Assembly (NCBI GenBank): GCA_017399325.1
Contig: JAFQDY010000216.1
Span: forward strand, 1 to 9,375
From: Oscillospiraceae bacterium
Lineage (GTDB): Bacteria > Bacillota > Clostridia > Oscillospirales > Oscillospiraceae
Length of the DNA stretch: 9,375 bases
Direction: 5' to 3'
Position 1 is the stretch's first letter, and every line of letters begins with the position of its first letter. The notes beneath the pieces are model-generated. The model did not search any database, was not told the DNA's origin, and worked only from the letters and a program-made list of their open reading frames with translations. The position numbers and the translations under genes were made by a program. Below are positions 1 through 5,668 of the stretch, one piece after another.

Positions 1-1
1 C

Positions 2-517
2 GTTGGTGAGCGTTTGATCACCGCAAAATCCGAGCCTGTCTTTGGTGGCGTTTATAAACTTACCGCTGTGGAAAAAGAGGATGGAACGATCCAACCTAAA
101 ATTAAGATTTCCGAGAATATCGGCAAGATCACCAACCCCCACTATAAGAAACTCTACCGCTTCTTCGGCAATGATACCGGCAAGGCTATCGCGGACTATC
201 TGTGTGTACACGATGAAACGGTTGACGATTCCCAAGATCTGGTGATCTTCGATCCCGAGGCAACTTGGAAAACAAAGACAGTTTACGACTTCACTGCAAA
301 GGAACTGCATGTTCCGATCTTCAAGAACGGCAAGCGTGTCTATCAATGTCCCGACATTCACCAGGTTCGGGCCTATTGCTTGGAGCAGGTGGATAAATTG
401 TGGGACGAAGTCAAGCGTTTTGACAATCCCCACAGTTACTATGTTGATCTGTCCCAAAAGTTGTGGGACATCAAGCACGGCCTGCTGAAGAGCAACTCCG
501 TTAACGATAAGTTGTGA
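2..517 (+). CDS. pncB: Nicotinate phosphoribosyltransferase, C-terminal part (5' end outside window)
   Basis: The gene is open from the window edge; the first whole codon is at base 2 and 171 codons precede the TGA stop. The family converts nicotinate, PRPP and ATP to nicotinate mononucleotide in cytosolic NAD salvage (Preiss-Handler route). Seen here: VGERLITAKSEPVFGGVYKL at the start of the fragment, which matches the family's phosphate-binding 'GVGT-x-L(I/V)T...P-x-GGVYKL' block. It is followed by the typical C-terminal domain with PKIKISENIGKITNPHYKKL, the 'KAIADYL' segment and an Asp/Glu-rich tail. The usual full length is about 480 residues, so roughly the last third is present. The TGA overlaps the ATG of the next gene by one base, implying translational coupling. 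The TTG at 14 is an internal Leu codon, not a start. The family call is confident; the upstream part and promoter cannot be seen. Confidence 0.93.
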   Translation, partial: VGERLITAKSEPVFGGVYKLTAVEKEDGTIQPKIKISENIGKITNPHYKKLYRFFGNDTGKAIADYLCVHDETVDDSQDLVIFDPEATWKTKTVYDFTAKELHVPIFKNGKRVYQCPDIHQVRAYCLEQVDKLWDEVKRFDNPHSYYVDLSQKLWDIKHGLLKSNSVNDKL

Positions 518-783
518 TGAAACAATGGGTTTTGTATATTCTTTCCTGTAAAGACGGCAGTTTGTATACGGGAATAACCGATGATCTGCCCCGCAGACTT
601 GTCCAGCACAGGGAAGGAAAAGGTGCAAAATACACCCGTGGCAGATCACCGTTAACACTTGTGTATCAGGAAGTGTGTCAATCCCATTCTGATGCGCTGA
701 AACGTGAATATAGTATCAAGCAATTAAGGCGTGCAGAAAAGCAAAAGTTAATTGAAACCTATCAAAAAACGGCTACCGAGTGA
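517..783 (+). CDS. GIY-YIG domain protein, YazA/YhbQ (UPF0213) family
   Basis: An 88-residue protein that is almost entirely a single GIY-YIG nuclease domain. Seen: the first strand WVLYIL with Tyr7, then LYTGI with Tyr17-Thr18-Gly19 (the 'YIG' half), Arg26-Arg27 after a short helix, His31, KYTRGRSP, and Glu64 in LKREYSIK as the likely metal-binding Glu. The expected catalytic Tyr, Arg and Glu are all present. Small stand-alone members such as B. subtilis YazA and E. coli YhbQ are usually described as putative endonucleases with poorly defined roles; DNA repair or processing is only a guess. The start is ATG 517, overlapping the pncB stop (TGATG); an in-frame GTG at 514 is the alternative. 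There is no clear Shine-Dalgarno site, so coupling to pncB translation is likely. The last codons and the stop lie in the terminator hairpin. Confidence 0.9.
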   Translation: MKQWVLYILSCKDGSLYTGITDDLPRRLVQHREGKGAKYTRGRSPLTLVYQEVCQSHSDALKREYSIKQLRRAEKQKLIETYQKTATE

Positions 784-797
784 TCGGTAGCCGTTTT
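764..797. terminator. Bidirectional rho-independent terminator
   Basis: A perfect 14-bp stem, 766-779 pairing with 784-797 (AAAACGGCTACCGA), closes a GTGA loop. On the plus strand the right arm ends in TTTT; on the minus strand the left flank gives six T residues. It would end both the pncB/GIY-YIG transcript and the minus-strand permease operon, whose last stop codon starts at 802. The GIY-YIG stop codon TGA (781-783) sits in the loop and its last four sense codons lie in the left arm. Confidence 0.9.
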
Positions 798-799
798 GC

Positions 800-1726
800 T
801 TAGAGTTCTTCGCTGATCGCCAGCAAGAGAATGCCGATGATCACAACGGTAATGAAAGCATAGGTCTTCCAGGAAAGTTTTTCCTTCAGGAAAATACGGG
901 AAAGCAGAAGCGAAACAATACAAACAGAGGAAAGAATGGGGGCTGCCACTGCGTCCACACCGCCAAGGGCATACACATAGGTGAATTGGCCCGCAGTTTC
1001 AAACACGGCCGCAAGCACCTTGTCCTTGTTTTGCTTTACGGGACCAAACTTTACTTTCTTAGCCTTCATAAAGATGAACAGGATGAGAGCGAACAGGGCA
1101 AATGTCAACTCATAACTGGTATTGGCAACGGCCTCAATGGTTTCTTCGGTAACATCTACAAGGGGAGTGTTTGCCACGTCATCAACCAGGAAGAAAGCGT
1201 CGTCAAGGAATGTACCGAATGCATCAAGCAGGGCGTATACGAAGGGCATACAGAAGGAAACGATTGCAAGGGTTTTGCCCAGTTTCTTTTTTCTTACTGT
1301 CTCACCGCGGTTTTCCACATAACTGACACCAACGACACCAACGCCAATAACGGCAACAGCGATCCATGTAAGTGCGCTGAATTTATCACCCATAAAGATG
1401 GCAAACAGAAGCACACAGATGACACCAGCCGTGTTCTCAATGGGGTCTGAAATGGATTCCTCCAAAAAACGCATTCCAAAATAGGAAAACGCCATAGACA
1501 CTATGTAAAACAGAGAAACAGGCAAATAACGAAGCAGGTTAACTGGATTGTATTTGATATCCTGTGTCAGCAAGGTGAAGATCGCGTGAGCGCCCATGAC
1601 AACGCCAACCCAGACACAGATCTTCAGGTGGGAGTATTTTTCGTCAGGTTGCGCACCTTTTTTATAAAACAGTTCAGCAACACCCCATAAAAGGGCGGTT
1701 GCAATAGAGAAAAACAGCCAATTCAT
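800..1726 (-). CDS. EamA/DMT-superfamily permease
   Basis: A 308-residue, very hydrophobic protein with about ten membrane helices (roughly residues 2-20, 34-54, 65-85, 95-113, 118-137, 152-172, 207-221, 237-255, 262-280, 286-305). It has the two-repeat layout of the drug/metabolite transporter superfamily. Family signatures seen: the WGVAELFYKKG start after helix 1, a GMRFLEESISDPIENTAGV stretch before helix 4, and the APILSSVCIVSLLLSRIFLKEKLSW repeat-2 motif ending in the typical acidic/basic 'KEK' turn. Odd: a loop of about 32 residues (175-206) between helices 6 and 7 carries nine acidic and no basic residues. The start ATG has AGAGAGG seven bases upstream. It begins 16 bases after the lyase gene and shares its operon, so it may carry that enzyme's substrate or product; this is inference. 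The substrate is unknown. Confidence 0.85.
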   Translation of the reverse strand: MNWLFFSIATALLWGVAELFYKKGAQPDEKYSHLKICVWVGVVMGAHAIFTLLTQDIKYNPVNLLRYLPVSLFYIVSMAFSYFGMRFLEESISDPIENTAGVICVLLFAIFMGDKFSALTWIAVAVIGVGVVGVSYVENRGETVRKKKLGKTLAIVSFCMPFVYALLDAFGTFLDDAFFLVDDVANTPLVDVTEETIEAVANTSYELTFALFALILFIFMKAKKVKFGPVKQNKDKVLAAVFETAGQFTYVYALGGVDAVAAPILSSVCIVSLLLSRIFLKEKLSWKTYAFITVVIIGILLLAISEEL

Positions 1727-1742
1727 AATAAAACCTCTCTCT

Positions 1743-3026
1743 TTATAGTGTTACCAATCCTGCGTCGACCATCTTTTGCAGGCTCATTAAAATACCTAAT
1801 TTTGCGTGATACCAGGTAAGACCGCCTTGGAAATAAACGGCGTAAGGCGGACGGATCGGGCCGTCTGCGGAAAGTTCAATGGACGAACCTTGCACAAATG
1901 CGCCGGCCGCCATAATCACCTTGTCATTGTAACCGGGCATATCCCAAGGCAGGGGAGTGGCGAAAGAATCCACAGGCGCAGCAGCCTGAATGCCTTTACA
2001 GAAAGCGATCATACCTTCTTCACTGCCCAGTTCCACGGCCTGAATGATGTCGTGTCGACTTTCCGTTGCGTTGGGTACGCACTTAAAACCAAGGGGTTCG
2101 TACAGATTTGCAGCAAAGATCGCGCCCTTTTCAGCACCTGCCACAACGGTAGGCGCAAGGAAGAATCCTTGGTACAACGCGGGCATCAGACCTAAGTTTG
2201 CGCCAACTTCTTGTCCCAAGCCGGGTGCGGAAAGACGGTATGCGCACCGCTGGATGCAAGCGTTTGTACCGCAAATATAACCGCCGATGGGAGCAAGTCC
2301 GCCGCCGGGATTCTTGATCAGACTGCCAACCACCATATCTGCACCTACATCGGACGGCTCAATGGTCTCAACAAATTCGCCGTAGCAGTTGTCAACCATA
2401 CAAATAATGTCGCTTTTTATAGATTTAACAAAAGCGATCAGTTCGCCGATTTGTTTTACGGAAAAACTGGGGCGGGTTGCATAGCCTTTGGAACGTTGTA
2501 TGGTTACCAGTTTTGTTTTTTCGTTGATCGCTTTGCAGATCCCGTCAAAATCAAATGTTCCGTCTGAAAGCAGGTCAACCTGCCGATAAGAAACACCATA
2601 CTCCTTTAAAGAACAAGGACTTTCCCGAATGCCGATAACTTCCTGCAGCGTATCGTAGGGAAGACCCACAGGGGAGAGCAATTCGTCACCGGGCAAAAGA
2701 TTGGCTGACAACGCAACAGTCAGCGCGTGAGTGCCGCAAGTGATTTGAGGACGCACCAAAGCGGCCTCTGTGTGGAACACATCTGCATATACTTTTTCCA
2801 GATTATCGCGGCCCACATCGTCGTAGCCGTAACCGGTCGTCGCAGCAAAACAGGCAGCAGAGACATGGTTTTTCTGCATTGCGGCAATGACTTTCGCCTG
2901 ATTATGCTCTGCGATCCGGTCGATGTCCGCAAAACGGGATTGCAATTTTTTCAAGGTTTCTTCGCCGTAATTGTATACTCCGGGGCTAATACCCATTGTG
3001 TTATATAGTTCCAGTAATTCTTCCAT
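1743..3026 (-). CDS. PLP-dependent methionine gamma-lyase-like protein (YnbB / 'aluminium resistance' family)
   Basis: A 427-residue fold-type I PLP enzyme. Seen: cofactor-phosphate region ITCGTHALTVAL (residues 95-106), the Asp that contacts the pyridine nitrogen in MVDNCYGEF (Asp212), and the Schiff-base lysine in VVGSLIKNPGGGLAPIGGY (Lys238). This SLIKNPGGG form is characteristic of the Met_gamma_lyase family, which includes B. subtilis YnbB and proteins labelled aluminium resistance. The N-terminus (ISPGVYNYGEETLKKLQ) and C-terminus (PPYAVYFQGGLTWYHAKLGI) also match, and length is normal. The true reaction is not established for the family; C-S lyase action on a sulfur amino acid is the usual guess. 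I chose ATG 3026 over an upstream ATG-less extension to 3068 because AGAGGT lies about six bases before it. It starts four bases after the AbrB-like stop. YnbB homologues often sit beside glutamine synthetase genes in Bacilli; here a glutamine synthetase is about 2.6 kb away in a separate unit. Confidence 0.9.
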   Translation of the reverse strand: MEELLELYNTMGISPGVYNYGEETLKKLQSRFADIDRIAEHNQAKVIAAMQKNHVSAACFAATTGYGYDDVGRDNLEKVYADVFHTEAALVRPQITCGTHALTVALSANLLPGDELLSPVGLPYDTLQEVIGIRESPCSLKEYGVSYRQVDLLSDGTFDFDGICKAINEKTKLVTIQRSKGYATRPSFSVKQIGELIAFVKSIKSDIICMVDNCYGEFVETIEPSDVGADMVVGSLIKNPGGGLAPIGGYICGTNACIQRCAYRLSAPGLGQEVGANLGLMPALYQGFFLAPTVVAGAEKGAIFAANLYEPLGFKCVPNATESRHDIIQAVELGSEEGMIAFCKGIQAAAPVDSFATPLPWDMPGYNDKVIMAAGAFVQGSSIELSADGPIRPPYAVYFQGGLTWYHAKLGILMSLQKMVDAGLVTL

Positions 3027-3030
3027 AATT

Positions 3031-3267
3031 CTACCTCTTATTGTTACTGTTAAAAATTTCGTCAGCAATGTCCCGGAGCAGTTCCGGTCTGGAAATAATC
3101 AGACCCTTGTCTTCCTCACCCAGTATCAGAAGTGTATCACCCGGCTGAATATTAAACAGTTCCCGCGCTTCCTTTGGGATCACGATCTGGCCGCGGTCTC
3201 CCACCTTGGAAGTGCCGAATACGCGTCGGGAATTGCCTTTTCCGAGTATGTGCTTACCAATGGCCAT
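3031..3267 (-). CDS. AbrB/MazE/SpoVT-type DNA-binding regulator
   Basis: A 78-residue protein with one swapped-hairpin AbrB domain at about residues 17-60: SKVGDRGQIVIPKEARELFNIQPGDTLL, the classic 'G-x-(I/V)-V-I-P-K-E-x-R' core followed by 'xxGD-x-L'. Such proteins bind DNA as dimers or tetramers, either as transition-state-type regulators or as antitoxins. No toxin gene (PemK/MazF or PIN type) is adjacent; the next gene is a PLP enzyme, so a local transcription factor is more likely. The N-terminal arm GKHILGKGNSRRVFG is basic. The start is uncertain: ATG 3267 has AGGAG 13 bases upstream, while TTG 3276 (adding three residues) has the same AGGAG only four bases upstream. It is first gene of the operon, with the ribosome site of the lyase gene at its 3' end. 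A TATGAAAA direct repeat in its leader could be its own operator (inference). Confidence 0.88.
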   Translation of the reverse strand: MAIGKHILGKGNSRRVFGTSKVGDRGQIVIPKEARELFNIQPGDTLLILGEEDKGLIISRPELLRDIADEIFNSNNKR

Positions 3268-3287
3268 ATTCAGCAATCAACTCCTAC

Positions 3288-3304
3288 TTTTCATATTTTT
3301 CATA
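3288..3304 (-). repeat. Tandem TATGAAAA repeat in the leader of the AbrB-like operon
   Basis: Read on the minus strand, TATGAAAA occurs at 3304-3297 and again at 3295-3288, one base apart. This 9-base period lies between the predicted transcription start (about 3307) and the ribosome site. The position suits an operator, possibly for autoregulation by the AbrB-like product, which would favour AT-rich DNA. The same octamer also occurs by chance in coding DNA (6862-6869 and 8879-8886), so the tandem arrangement rather than the word itself is the evidence. Confidence 0.35.
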
Positions 3305-3313
3305 CCATAGAAA

Positions 3314-3342
3314 AGTATAATAAAATCCGTCCCGTATGTCAA
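3314..3342 (-). promoter_or_regulatory. Sigma-A-type promoter of the AbrB-like/lyase/permease operon
   Basis: On the minus strand, a perfect -35 TTGACA (3342-3337) is separated by 17 bases from -10 TATACT (3319-3314). The predicted start near 3307 leaves a leader of 30-40 bases. The -35 lies in the loop and inner stem of the upstream gene's terminator hairpin. This is the closest match to consensus in the window and implies substantial basal strength unless repressed. Confidence 0.8.
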
Positions 3343-3354
3343 TACCGGGACGGA
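3326..3354 (-). terminator. Terminator of the zinc peptidase gene
   Basis: A 9-bp stem, 3326-3334 pairing with 3346-3354 (TCCGTCCCG/CGGGACGGA), extends after one bulged base by three A/T pairs around a short loop. On the minus strand it is followed by TTTTATT. It lies just after the YugP-like stop codon at 3365. The T run is interrupted, so read-through into the next operon is possible. Confidence 0.7.
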
Positions 3355-3364
3355 AAATATTGGA

Positions 3365-4084
3365 TTAATCGTTGCGTCTGCGTCCACCAAACAGCAGAAC
3401 AAGTCGCAGAAGTTGCGCCGCGGCAACCGCAACGGCAGCAACATAGGTCATAGCAGCGGCGGTAAGAGTCCTTCTTGCGCCGCGTCTTTCCTCACTTGTG
3501 AGAATATCCGCGTCCTGAATTGCTTGCATCGCGCGACGGCTGGCGTTAAATTCCACAGGCAGAGTGATCAACTGGAAGACAAGGCTAAGGGAGAAGCAGG
3601 CAATACCGATATATACCAAATTGTAAGAAAAGTTGCCCAATGTTCCGAACAGGATACCCAGTAAAATCAGCGGCATGGCAAGTCTTGAGCCAATATTGGT
3701 AACGGGAATAATGGCAGCGCGCAATTTGATAGGGAAGTAGGACCGTGCGTATTGGACTGCGTGTCCGGCTTCGTGGCAAGCAACGCCAATTGCTGCGGTG
3801 GATGCGCTGTCATAAACGGAATCGGATAGGCGGATCACATTCGACTTTGGGTCGTAATGGTCTGTCAAATTGCCGGAAACCCTCTGGATCTCCACATTGG
3901 TAATACCGTTGGCCTGCAAAACGCGATATGCAGCGTCCTTTCCCGTAATGCGCCGGGTTGATATCTGTTTTGAATAGCGTTTGAATGTGCTGTTCACACT
4001 GAAACTTGCGAACATCGCAAGCAGCAAACAGGGCAGTACGATATAAACATAAGTCATATCAAAACCGTAGTAATAATAAGGCAT
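3365..4084 (-). CDS. YugP-like membrane zinc metallopeptidase
   Basis: A 239-residue membrane protein of the Zn_peptidase_2 (YugP) family. Seen: zinc-binding helix ACHEAGHAVQY with HEAGH at residues 104-108 (two His ligands and the catalytic Glu), then PVEFNASRRA at 176-185, where Glu178 is the probable third zinc ligand. An N-terminal helix (about 11-29) and hydrophobic segments at about 136-147, 154-176 and 208-232 anchor it in the membrane. The signature SGNLTDHYDPKSNVIRLSDSVY precedes the active site. The C-terminal tail GGRRRND is basic. The family is widespread in Firmicutes; its substrates are unknown, with a membrane-protein quality-control or regulatory role usually assumed. I chose ATG 4084 rather than the longer reading to 4132 because AAGGAG lies six bases upstream and the family begins MPYYYYG-like. 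It is a single-gene unit with its own terminator. Confidence 0.92.
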   Translation of the reverse strand: MPYYYYGFDMTYVYIVLPCLLLAMFASFSVNSTFKRYSKQISTRRITGKDAAYRVLQANGITNVEIQRVSGNLTDHYDPKSNVIRLSDSVYDSASTAAIGVACHEAGHAVQYARSYFPIKLRAAIIPVTNIGSRLAMPLILLGILFGTLGNFSYNLVYIGIACFSLSLVFQLITLPVEFNASRRAMQAIQDADILTSEERRGARRTLTAAAMTYVAAVAVAAAQLLRLVLLFGGRRRND

Positions 4085-4111
4085 AGCGCTCTCCTTCACA
4101 CATTTTCTTTT

Positions 4112-4117
4112 ATTATA
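4112..4117 (-). promoter_or_regulatory. Probable -10 element of the zinc peptidase gene
   Basis: On the minus strand TATAAT (4117-4112) lies 27 bases before the ATG at 4084. No good -35 exists at 16-18 bases upstream, so this is a weak or activator-dependent promoter, or the real one is elsewhere in the 157-base divergent gap. Confidence 0.45.
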
Positions 4118-4165
4118 ACCGATTTTTCGCAAGAATGATAGCAGAAAAATGCGATGTGCAAAAAC

Positions 4166-4194
4166 TTTACATTTTCTGGCGACTTGTGTATAAT
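4166..4194 (+). promoter_or_regulatory. Promoter of the hydrolase-dut unit
   Basis: TTTACA (4166-4171), a 17-base spacer and TATAAT (4189-4194) give a near-consensus sigma-A promoter. The predicted start near 4201 leaves a leader of about 40 bases before ATG 4242. It is divergent from, and does not overlap, the zinc peptidase promoter candidate. Confidence 0.78.
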
Positions 4195-4241
4195 AATATA
4201 AACAGAAATTGAATCTTGCGTGTAAAGAAGGGGTATATCAG

Positions 4242-5174
4242 ATGCCGATCGTGCTTTTTGTACTATTTGCATTTATGATGTTAATTTTATTCAGTGGCGC
4301 ATATATGTTTGTGGTTGCCTGCGTTCGTCGCAGGGAACTTGGCTGGCTGGATGAAGATGAAATTCTGAAAACACCTTACGGTAAGTATTATGAGAATATC
4401 TGCATCGGTCAGCGGTTTCTGAAGGAACATAATGCCCAGGATGTATATGTAGAGAGTTTTGACGGACTGAAACTCCATGCCATGTGGGTGCCTGCTGAGA
4501 ATCCAAAGGGGACCATTTTGTTTGCTCACGGATACCGAAGCAGTAAACTGGTGGACTTTAGTCTGGCATTTAATCTGTACTTCAATTTAGGTATGAACAT
4601 TCTTGTGCCGGATCAACGGGCGCACGGTGAGAGTGAAGGCAGGATCATTACATTTGGCGTAAAAGAGAGCCGGGATATGGGTTCGTGGATCGATTTCCAT
4701 AACGAAAATTTCGGCGATTTTCCGATCGTTCTCAGCGGACTTTCTATGGGCGCTTCTACAATGCTGTACCTTGCAGATAAAAATTTACCCGATAATGTCC
4801 GCGGTATCATTGCCGATTGTGGATTTACCTCGCCGAAAGAGATTCTGGCAAGTGTCTTTCGCAATGTAATTCATCTGCCTGCAGCACCGACTTTATTGGC
4901 GGCAGAACTGTTTGCGCGAATCTTTGGCGGCTTCAGTTTTACTCAGGAGGATACAAGAATCAGCCTGAAGAACAGCAAGATACCTGTTTTGATGGTACAC
5001 GGCGTTGACGATGATTTTGTGCCCTGCGAAATGACAAAACAGGGTTATGCTGCCTGTACCGGCCCGAAGGAGTTGCTGCTGGTTGACGGTGCGGAACACG
5101 GCGTAAGTTTTCTTGTGGCACGCGAGGAATATACAAAAATGGTATGTGAATTTCTTACAAAATATCTAACTTAA
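4242..5174 (+). CDS. Membrane-anchored alpha/beta hydrolase (YqkD-like, serine hydrolase)
   Basis: A 310-residue protein with one N-terminal membrane helix (residues about 3-27) followed by Arg-rich CVRRRELG, which suggests a cytoplasmic catalytic domain. Alpha/beta-hydrolase landmarks seen in order: strand and oxyanion motif TILFAHGYRSSK (His96-Gly97), DQRAHGESEG (124-133), nucleophile elbow VLSGLSMGAS with Ser168, acid MVHGVDDDFVPC with Asp257 most likely, and His286 in VDGAEHGVS. The triad is complete. The layout resembles Firmicutes YqkD-type hydrolases; the substrate is unknown (esterase, lipase or peptidase activity all possible). The start ATG 4242 has AAGGGG eight bases upstream; an alternative TTG at 4209 would add 11 non-hydrophobic residues. 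It precedes dut by 19 bases and is probably co-transcribed with it, without an obvious functional link. Confidence 0.9.
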   Translation: MPIVLFVLFAFMMLILFSGAYMFVVACVRRRELGWLDEDEILKTPYGKYYENICIGQRFLKEHNAQDVYVESFDGLKLHAMWVPAENPKGTILFAHGYRSSKLVDFSLAFNLYFNLGMNILVPDQRAHGESEGRIITFGVKESRDMGSWIDFHNENFGDFPIVLSGLSMGASTMLYLADKNLPDNVRGIIADCGFTSPKEILASVFRNVIHLPAAPTLLAAELFARIFGGFSFTQEDTRISLKNSKIPVLMVHGVDDDFVPCEMTKQGYAACTGPKELLLVDGAEHGVSFLVAREEYTKMVCEFLTKYLT

Positions 5175-5193
5175 AACATAAAAGGGGAACACT

Positions 5194-5631
5194 ATGAACA
5201 CGATTTCAGTTAAAAAATTGAGAGAGAATGCGATTTTGCCGACATATGGATCCGTTGAGGCTGCCGGCGCAGACCTTTATGCCTGCTTGGATGCACCGGT
5301 CTGCATCGCGCCCGGCGCATCTGCATTCATTCCAACCGGACTTTCTATGGAGATTCCCAAAGGATATGCAGGACTCATTTACGCCCGCAGCGGATTGGCT
5401 TGTAAGCGGGGTCTGGCGCCTGCCAATAAGGTCGGCGTGATCGATAGCGATTACCGAGGTGAATTCATCGTTGTGCTTCACAATCACGGAAGTGTTTCTC
5501 AAGAAATAGTTCACGGTGAACGCATTGCCCAACTGGTGATCACACCTGTGTTGACACCTGCCTTCAACGAGGTTTCGGAACTTTCCGACACCCAGCGGGC
5601 TGCCGGCGGATTCGGTTCAACCGGAAAATAA
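5194..5631 (+). CDS. dut: dUTP diphosphatase (trimeric dUTPase)
   Basis: A 145-residue enzyme that hydrolyses dUTP to dUMP and pyrophosphate in the cytosol, keeping uracil out of DNA and supplying dUMP for thymidylate synthesis. All five trimeric-dUTPase motifs are present in order: I AGADLYAC (24-31), II ARSGLACKRGL (64-74), III GVIDSDYRGEF (81-91) with catalytic Asp84 and the base-stacking Tyr87, IV GERIAQL (108-114), and V RAAGGFGSTGK (135-145) with the nucleotide-capping Gly-rich tail and Phe140. Length is typical. AAAGGGG sits about six bases before the ATG. It is the second gene of the unit with the hydrolase and converges with the glutamine synthetase gene at a shared terminator. Confidence 0.97.
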   Translation: MNTISVKKLRENAILPTYGSVEAAGADLYACLDAPVCIAPGASAFIPTGLSMEIPKGYAGLIYARSGLACKRGLAPANKVGVIDSDYRGEFIVVLHNHGSVSQEIVHGERIAQLVITPVLTPAFNEVSELSDTQRAAGGFGSTGK

Positions 5632-5634
5632 GAA

Positions 5635-5663
5635 AACGCGCTGCATAGACTATGCAGCGCGTT
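5635..5663. terminator. Bidirectional terminator between dut and glnN
   Basis: A perfect 13-bp GC-rich stem, 5635-5647 pairing with 5651-5663 (AACGCGCTGCATA), closes a three-base GAC loop. It begins three bases after the dut stop and ends five bases before the glnN stop. The plus-strand tail is TTATTATTT and the minus-strand tail TTTTCTT, so it can serve both convergent genes. Confidence 0.88.
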
Positions 5664-5668
5664 ATTAT

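Noticed and set aside
517..783. GIY-YIG gene as a homing endonuclease or mobile element
   Set aside because: It is a short stand-alone YazA/YhbQ-type domain, translationally coupled to pncB, with no intron, target-recognition domain or insertion boundaries.
986..1450. A 154-codon plus-strand frame opposite the permease gene
   Set aside because: Antisense to transmembrane coding sequence; its hydrophilic composition is the expected mirror of hydrophobic codons.
3031..3276. AbrB-like protein as the antitoxin of a toxin-antitoxin pair
   Set aside because: No MazF/PemK, PIN or other small toxin frame is adjacent; the downstream partner is a 427-residue PLP enzyme.
4085..4241. Riboswitch or structured leader in the divergent gap before the hydrolase gene
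   Set aside because: The leader from the predicted start is only about 40 bases and shows no paired element or known aptamer motif.
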